Source: an uncultured Prevotellaceae bacterium (lineage in GTDB: Bacteria; Bacteroidota; Bacteroidia; Bacteroidales; Bacteroidaceae). From it: a stretch of DNA of 18,211 nucleotides. This document shows positions 14,944 through 18,211 of the stretch, in pieces. The notes under the pieces were generated by a model that saw nothing but the letters and a program-made list of their open reading frames with translations, made no database searches and was not told the origin of the DNA. The stretch is taken from positions 1 to 18,211 of the forward strand of contig CAMYYX010000021.1 in the NCBI GenBank assembly GCA_947303695.1, read 5' to 3'. Position 1 is the stretch's first letter. The number at the start of each line of letters is the position of its first letter. A program made the translations under genes and the position numbers.

Positions 14944-17109
14944 ATGAAGAAAGATATTCGCACTCTGGCCGCCCTGCTGATGGCAGGAGCCGCCTTTACC
15001 GCTTGCTCTGACAAAGACGAAATCATCACCGAGCAGACCGTGAACCCCGTAACCAAGTACACCATGACCGTGAACGCCACGATGGGCGACAACGGCACCA
15101 ACGGCACCAACCGCGCACTGGCCTTGGACGGCAAGACGCTCAAGGTGAAGTGGGCAGGAACAGACCAGGTAAGTGTGTTCCCTGCGGCATCTAACGGCAC
15201 CTTGCTTGGCACGCTGACCGCTAATGAAAGCGAGACGGGTACCACCACGCTGACGGGCAACCTGACGGGTTCGGTAAACGTCAACGACAACCTGAACCTG
15301 CTCTTCCCCCGTGGCGAATGGGACTACACCGGTCAGAAGGGCATCCTGCTCAGCGACGAGAACTCTATCGAGAAGAAATATGACTATGCTAAGGCTGATG
15401 TAACGGTTGCAGCGATTGACAACTCCCATATTACGACGACAGCCAATGCCAACTTTGCCAGCCAGCAGGCTATTGTGAAGTTCATACTGAAGGACAAGGC
15501 TAACAACGCCGACATCAATGCCGACAAACTGACCATCTCGGCAGCCAGCAACAAACTGGTCACGAAAAAGATATTAGCACTCGCTGGCGAAAAGGTCTAT
15601 AATACTGGTTACACGGCTACCGATGGCAAAGGTACTGGTGGTGAAGGCTACGATAAACTTGTAGATGGAGATTTAGGCACCAAGTGGTGTGCCGACAATG
15701 GTCCTTGGTTCATTGAGTTCCACACCGCCAACCCCATCAAGGTGGACGGCTATATGCTCAGAACTGGCGGTGACACGAATACGAATCCCGGCCGTAACCC
15801 GAAGAGCTGGGTGCTGAAAGGCAAGTTGAACAAAGGGGCCGATTGGAGCACGATTGACTCGAAAACCGACAACACCGAGATGGGAGCTTATAGTGATAAA
15901 GAGTATGATTTTACGGCCACTTCCCCTGGCACATACCAGTATTTCCGTCTGGAAATCACAGCTAACCAAGGTGATGGACACATGCAGCTCTCTGAAATGA
16001 AACTGATCACTATTCCCACCGCATCTACGGAAATTAATGCTTACGGCCCCATTGTCGTAACGCCTGCCTCTGCTACCAATGAGCTCACCGTAGCCCTGCG
16101 CAACGAGAAGGTTGGTGCCGACACCTATAACCTTACTGCAGTTGTTGGCGGCATAGCCTACACCTTAGAGAAGCCAAGCATCACCTTCGTGAACGGCAAA
16201 TACTACGAGATTACTGCGAAACTGACGAAGCAGACAACCATAGACCTCTCGACCGTGACGACGGATATTACCATTCCTGATGGGTTTACCCTCACCGGCA
16301 CGCTCGATGGTGCACACAAGATTTCGATTGCCCACGGTGCCACGGTGACACTCGACAACGTGACCATTGAAGGTATACATAGTGACTGGTTCCCATATGC
16401 CGGCATTACCTGCTTAGGCGACGCCACCATCATCCTGAAAGACGGTACGACGAACACGGTAAATGGATTCGACGGTGCTTTCCCTGGCATCCAAGGTGCT
16501 GCGGGTAAGACGCTGACCATCACGGGTACTGGCTCGCTCAATGCAGCGTCAGGTGGTAGTGGTGCAGGTATTGGCTCGGGAGCTTATTCAAAAAATTATC
16601 CTGAAAGAGCTTGTGGAGATATCGTCATTGAAGGCGGCACAATCACGGCTACTACTGCCGGATCTTATGGTGCAGGCATTGGCTCTGGTGATAATGGAGT
16701 ATGCGGAACCATCACCATCTCTGGCGGCACTATCACGGCTACTGGCGGATATAAAGCTGCCGGCATCGGCGGCGGCGAAAGTAGCTCCTGCGGCGCTATC
16801 TCCATCTCTGGCGGCACTATCACCGCCACGGGCGGAAATTTTGCTGCCGGCATCGGAAGTGGTTGTGCCGCAGAAAATAAATCAGCTTCATGCGGCACCA
16901 TCACCATTACCAGCGGTGTCACACAGGTGACAGCGACAAAGGGCGACGGTGCCCCTAATAGCATCGGTAAAGGAACAGCAGAAGACAACGCTACCAACAC
17001 TTGCGGCACCGTGACCATCGACGGCGTGGCGAACGCTACCACGTCGAGCACATTCACGAACTTCAACTCATCTGTCAGCGGCAACACCTGGACGCTGACG
17101 CACAAATAA
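14944..17109 (+). CDS. Modular surface lipoprotein: fimbrillin-like domain with inserted F5/8 type C (discoidin) domain and C-terminal Cys-repeat beta-helix
   Basis: 721 residues. The lipobox ends at Cys21 (GAAFTAC), followed by SDKDE, which resembles the acidic Bacteroidetes export signal for surface lipoproteins. Residues about 35-206 and 358-430 look like the two halves of a fimbrillin-like domain (late half: ITFVNGKYYEITAKLTK). Between them, about 213-357 match a discoidin/F5-8C fold (DKLVDGDLGTKWCADNGPWF, then YQYFRLEITANQGDGHMQLS). Residues 430-721 form a beta-helix-like part with repeats CGxIxIxGGTIxAT separated by AAGIGSG-type turns, each repeat with one Cys (557, 587, 616, 650, 687). 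This resembles carbohydrate-binding domains of the Cthe_2159 type. Likely role: adhesion or glycan binding at the surface. A terminator follows at 17175. Confidence 0.88.
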   Translation: MKKDIRTLAALLMAGAAFTACSDKDEIITEQTVNPVTKYTMTVNATMGDNGTNGTNRALALDGKTLKVKWAGTDQVSVFPAASNGTLLGTLTANESETGTTTLTGNLTGSVNVNDNLNLLFPRGEWDYTGQKGILLSDENSIEKKYDYAKADVTVAAIDNSHITTTANANFASQQAIVKFILKDKANNADINADKLTISAASNKLVTKKILALAGEKVYNTGYTATDGKGTGGEGYDKLVDGDLGTKWCADNGPWFIEFHTANPIKVDGYMLRTGGDTNTNPGRNPKSWVLKGKLNKGADWSTIDSKTDNTEMGAYSDKEYDFTATSPGTYQYFRLEITANQGDGHMQLSEMKLITIPTASTEINAYGPIVVTPASATNELTVALRNEKVGADTYNLTAVVGGIAYTLEKPSITFVNGKYYEITAKLTKQTTIDLSTVTTDITIPDGFTLTGTLDGAHKISIAHGATVTLDNVTIEGIHSDWFPYAGITCLGDATIILKDGTTNTVNGFDGAFPGIQGAAGKTLTITGTGSLNAASGGSGAGIGSGAYSKNYPERACGDIVIEGGTITATTAGSYGAGIGSGDNGVCGTITISGGTITATGGYKAAGIGGGESSSCGAISISGGTITATGGNFAAGIGSGCAAENKSASCGTITITSGVTQVTATKGDGAPNSIGKGTAEDNATNTCGTVTIDGVANATTSSTFTNFNSSVSGNTWTLTHK
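16612..16911 (+). repeat. In-frame tandem repeats in the lipoprotein gene
   Basis: About 87-102 bp units encoding CGxIxIxGGTIxATxGxxxAAGIGxG, with Cys-to-Cys spacings of 30, 29 and 34 residues. At the DNA level GGCGGCACTATCAC recurs nearly exactly, which could allow recombination between units. Confidence 0.85.
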
Positions 17110-17174
17110 TCCGGTCACACCGCGTAAATAGATCACGGGACGGTTCTCTGATCTGTTTTAAAGATAAAACCAGG

Positions 17175-17204
17175 AAACGGAAGTCATATCGGCTTCCGTT
17201 TTTT
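17175..17204 (+). terminator. Rho-independent terminator after the surface lipoprotein
   Basis: Perfect 9-bp inverted repeat AAACGGAAG (17175-17183) and CTTCCGTTT (17193-17201) with a 9-nt loop, running into six T (17199-17204). It lies 66 bp after the lipoprotein stop codon. Confidence 0.88.
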
Positions 17205-17224
17205 CGTATCTTGGCTTTTGAAAT

Positions 17225-17259
17225 AAATCGCCAAATCATTCGACCCATTGGGCGAATTT
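17225..17259. other. Imperfect inverted repeat in intergenic DNA
   Basis: AAATCGCC (17225-17232) pairs with GGCGAATTT (17251-17259) with one bulged base and an 18-nt loop, followed by a short T run. It could be a back-up terminator or nothing; the loop is long. Confidence 0.35.
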
Positions 17260-17314
17260 TAACTGTGTTGACTCAGCAATTAAAATGCAAGCATTTATTG
17301 CGTTCGCTCGAAAA

Positions 17315-17346
17315 TTTGGAAGTTATTGTTTTTTCCCCTATCTTTG
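17315..17346 (+). promoter_or_regulatory. Promoter of second mini-protein
   Basis: TTTG (17315-17318), 20 bp, TATCTTTG (17339-17346); start codon 41 nt downstream. Same spacing as the promoters at 14682 and 17645. Confidence 0.8.
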
Positions 17347-17387
17347 CAGTCAGAAATACGACCAAAGATCATTCATACCTAATTATT

Positions 17388-17495
17388 ATGAACATAAAAC
17401 TGAAAAAAGTTTACGTGAAACCGACGGTGGTGGTGTACGAACTGCCCAGCCGTACGATGTTACTCTCCGCCAGCAAAGATACGAATAATCTCTGA
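17388..17495 (+). CDS. 35-residue mini-protein, YxKPT...LLxAS family, function unknown
   Basis: Starts MNIKLKKVYVKPT and ends SASKDTNNL. Residues 9-29 align without gaps to residues 6-26 of the mini-protein at 14784. The conserved part is nearly the whole protein; the tail after LLSAS is only six residues. It has its own promoter and stands alone between a terminator and a dyad-rich stretch. A longer open frame reaching back to 17001 exists but crosses the lipoprotein end and the terminator, so only this last ATG is credible. No signal peptide or known domain. Its shortness makes it uncertain on its own; the shared motif and the promoter are the support. Confidence 0.65.
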   Translation: MNIKLKKVYVKPTVVVYELPSRTMLLSASKDTNNL

Positions 17496-17503
17496 GTCCT
17501 ACT

Positions 17504-17530
17504 CCCCTTAGGGGTACCACGCGTGGGTAC
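17504..17530. other. Adjacent palindromes after the second mini-protein gene
   Basis: CCCC-TTA-GGGG (17504-17514) is directly followed by a near-perfect palindrome GTACCACGCGTGG(G)TAC (17514-17530, one extra G). There is no T run, so it is either an atypical transcription end for the mini-protein or a protein-binding dyad. Confidence 0.6.
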
Positions 17531-17547
17531 TACGGTCTATCAATTAT

Positions 17548-17639
17548 CACAAACAACCGAGCAAATTCTCCATAAATAGCCGAACGGAATTACCACAAAC
17601 AACCGAAAAAAGCAACCACAAACAACCGAAAAAGTATCA
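17548..17639. repeat. Four tandem 23-bp repeats upstream of the DUF4143 ATPase
   Basis: Core CACAAACAACCGA starts at 17548, 17594 and 17617, and a diverged copy CATAAATAGCCGA at 17571, so the starts fall on a strict 23-bp period. The second half of each unit is poorly conserved (A-rich). The array ends 5 bp before the -33 TTTG of the downstream promoter. The period is about two helical turns, so all cores face one side of the DNA, as expected for an operator array. Confidence 0.9.
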
Positions 17640-17644
17640 AATAA

Positions 17645-17676
17645 TTTGTGTAATTCAATAATTATCAGTATCTTTG
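17645..17676 (+). promoter_or_regulatory. Promoter of the DUF4143 ATPase gene
   Basis: TTTG (17645-17648), 20 bp, TATCTTTG (17669-17676); ATG 27 nt after the box. It directly abuts the 23-bp repeat array. Confidence 0.82.
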
Positions 17677-17702
17677 CCGCCAAATTAAGTAACAAACGAA
17701 AG

Positions 17703-18211
17703 ATGGACAATATGTATAAACCAAGAATAGCCGATAGGTTGCTGGTTCGTAAACTGGCGGGCAAGGGTGCCGTATTGATAGAAGGTCCGAAATGGTGTGG
17801 TAAGACAACCACCGCTCGTCAGCAGGCCAAAAGCGTACTTGACTTGGGTGACACTGAGGTATTAAAGCAAAGCAGGCAGATGATGGAAATCAGTTCCAAG
17901 ACACTGCTACAGGGAGACATACCCAGACTGATTGACGAGTGGCAGACGATACCAGAACTGTGGGATACCATACGTAATGAGGTGGATAAGAGAGGGGCTG
18001 TTTCGCAGTTTATCCTAACAGGGTCTACAGTGGCTCCTCAAGCAGGCGAAACCACGCATAGCGGTACAGGGCGCATTGGGAGATTAAAGATGCGACCAAT
18101 GAGTCTGTTTGAATCGGGAGAATCGAATGGCAGCGTCAGTCTTAGGAGTCTGTTCGACGGTGAGACCTTTGAGCCACAGCCCAACCATATAGACCTGCAA
18201 CAGATGGCCTA
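17703..18211 (+). CDS. AAA_14 / DUF4143-type ATPase, 3' end outside window
   Basis: 169 complete codons are visible, open to the window edge. Walker A is GPKWCGKTT (residues 29-37). The Walker B-like stretch is RLIDEWQTIPELWDTIRNEVD, with the acidic pair in IDEWQ, followed by the sensor-like FILTGST. RIGRLKMRPMSLFESGES is the characteristic signature of the family. Full-length members run to about 380-420 residues and carry the DUF4143 domain in the missing C-terminal half. They are stand-alone P-loop ATPases with no settled function, common in host-associated Bacteroidetes. The start is the first ATG after the promoter; Met4 is an alternative. Expression is likely controlled through the 23-bp array just upstream. 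Confidence 0.9.
   Translation, partial: MDNMYKPRIADRLLVRKLAGKGAVLIEGPKWCGKTTTARQQAKSVLDLGDTEVLKQSRQMMEISSKTLLQGDIPRLIDEWQTIPELWDTIRNEVDKRGAVSQFILTGSTVAPQAGETTHSGTGRIGRLKMRPMSLFESGESNGSVSLRSLFDGETFEPQPNHIDLQQMA

Noticed and set aside
14773..15429. 218-codon minus-strand frame over the mini-protein and lipoprotein start
   Set aside because: It is antisense to two genes with a shared promoter; no promoter box of its own and a composition typical of shadow frames.
16541..16930. 129-codon plus-strand frame inside the Cys-repeat region
   Set aside because: It is a repetitive alternate-frame shadow of the CGxIxIxGGTIxAT repeats.
17283..17302. Third copy of the dispersed intergenic element
   Set aside because: Only short words (AAAATGC, GCATTTATTGCG) agree; too weak to call a copy.
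17001..17495. 164-codon frame starting within the lipoprotein gene and ending at the second mini-protein
   Set aside because: It would start in another frame of the lipoprotein and read through a strong terminator; only the final 35 codons after promoter 17315-17346 are credible.
17548..17639. Possible CRISPR array
   Set aside because: The 23-bp units are contiguous, with no 30-40 bp unique spacers and no cas genes nearby.

Overview
The window reads as a chromosomal segment of a Bacteroidales bacterium, most likely Prevotella or a close relative. The evidence is repeated Bacteroidetes-type promoters (TTTG, a 19-20 bp gap, then TATCTTTG), a weak Shine-Dalgarno signature, many lipoprotein signals, a DUF4835/PorD-type protein, a DPP III with the HECLGH motif, a fimbrillin-like surface lipoprotein and a DUF4143-type ATPase. 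The genus is an inference from protein style, not from a marker gene. No tRNA, rRNA, CRISPR array or insertion sequence was seen.

Layout. (1) 1-1380, plus strand: ribF (5' end possibly cut by the window edge) overlaps a small gene for a shortened methyltransferase-like protein. (2) 1384-2283, minus strand: DUF4835/PorD-like secreted protein, divergent from the next block. (3) 2494-8367, plus strand: ychF with a clear promoter, then lgt, a 722-residue membrane-anchored protein of unknown function that overlaps lgt by 14 nt, and a GH43 lipoprotein. (4) 8376-14317, minus strand: six genes in a row with every junction overlapping, in the order DPP III lipoprotein, AlkD-like protein, Fur-family regulator, purA, aroA, and a small membrane protein with a CCGxHxxC motif. 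(5) 14318-14783: a gene-free stretch full of short tandem repeats. (6) 14784-17204, plus strand: promoter, a 45-residue mini-protein, a 721-residue modular surface lipoprotein, and a terminator. (7) 17315-17495: a second mini-protein of the same type under its own promoter, followed by dyad symmetries. (8) 17548-18211: four tandem 23-bp repeats leading into a promoter and the 5' part of an AAA_14/DUF4143 ATPase that runs off the window.

Blocks 1-4 are mostly housekeeping: flavin cofactor synthesis, ribosome-associated GTPase, lipoprotein maturation, purine and shikimate pathways, and metal-responsive regulation. Blocks 5-8 look like accessory, surface-oriented DNA. Lgt would lipidate the GH43, DPP III and fimbrillin-like proteins encoded here.

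The least explained signals are these: (a) seven different heptanucleotide tandem repeats at separate loci, two inside genes and one holding the lgt start codon; (b) two mini-proteins sharing an ungapped motif YxKPTx2Vx2Lx5LLxAS, on either side of the surface lipoprotein; (c) the 4 x 23-bp array placed exactly upstream of the ATPase promoter; (d) a discoidin-like domain apparently inserted inside a fimbrillin-like domain; and (e) a diverged two-copy intergenic element, one copy of which contains the -33 box of ychF.
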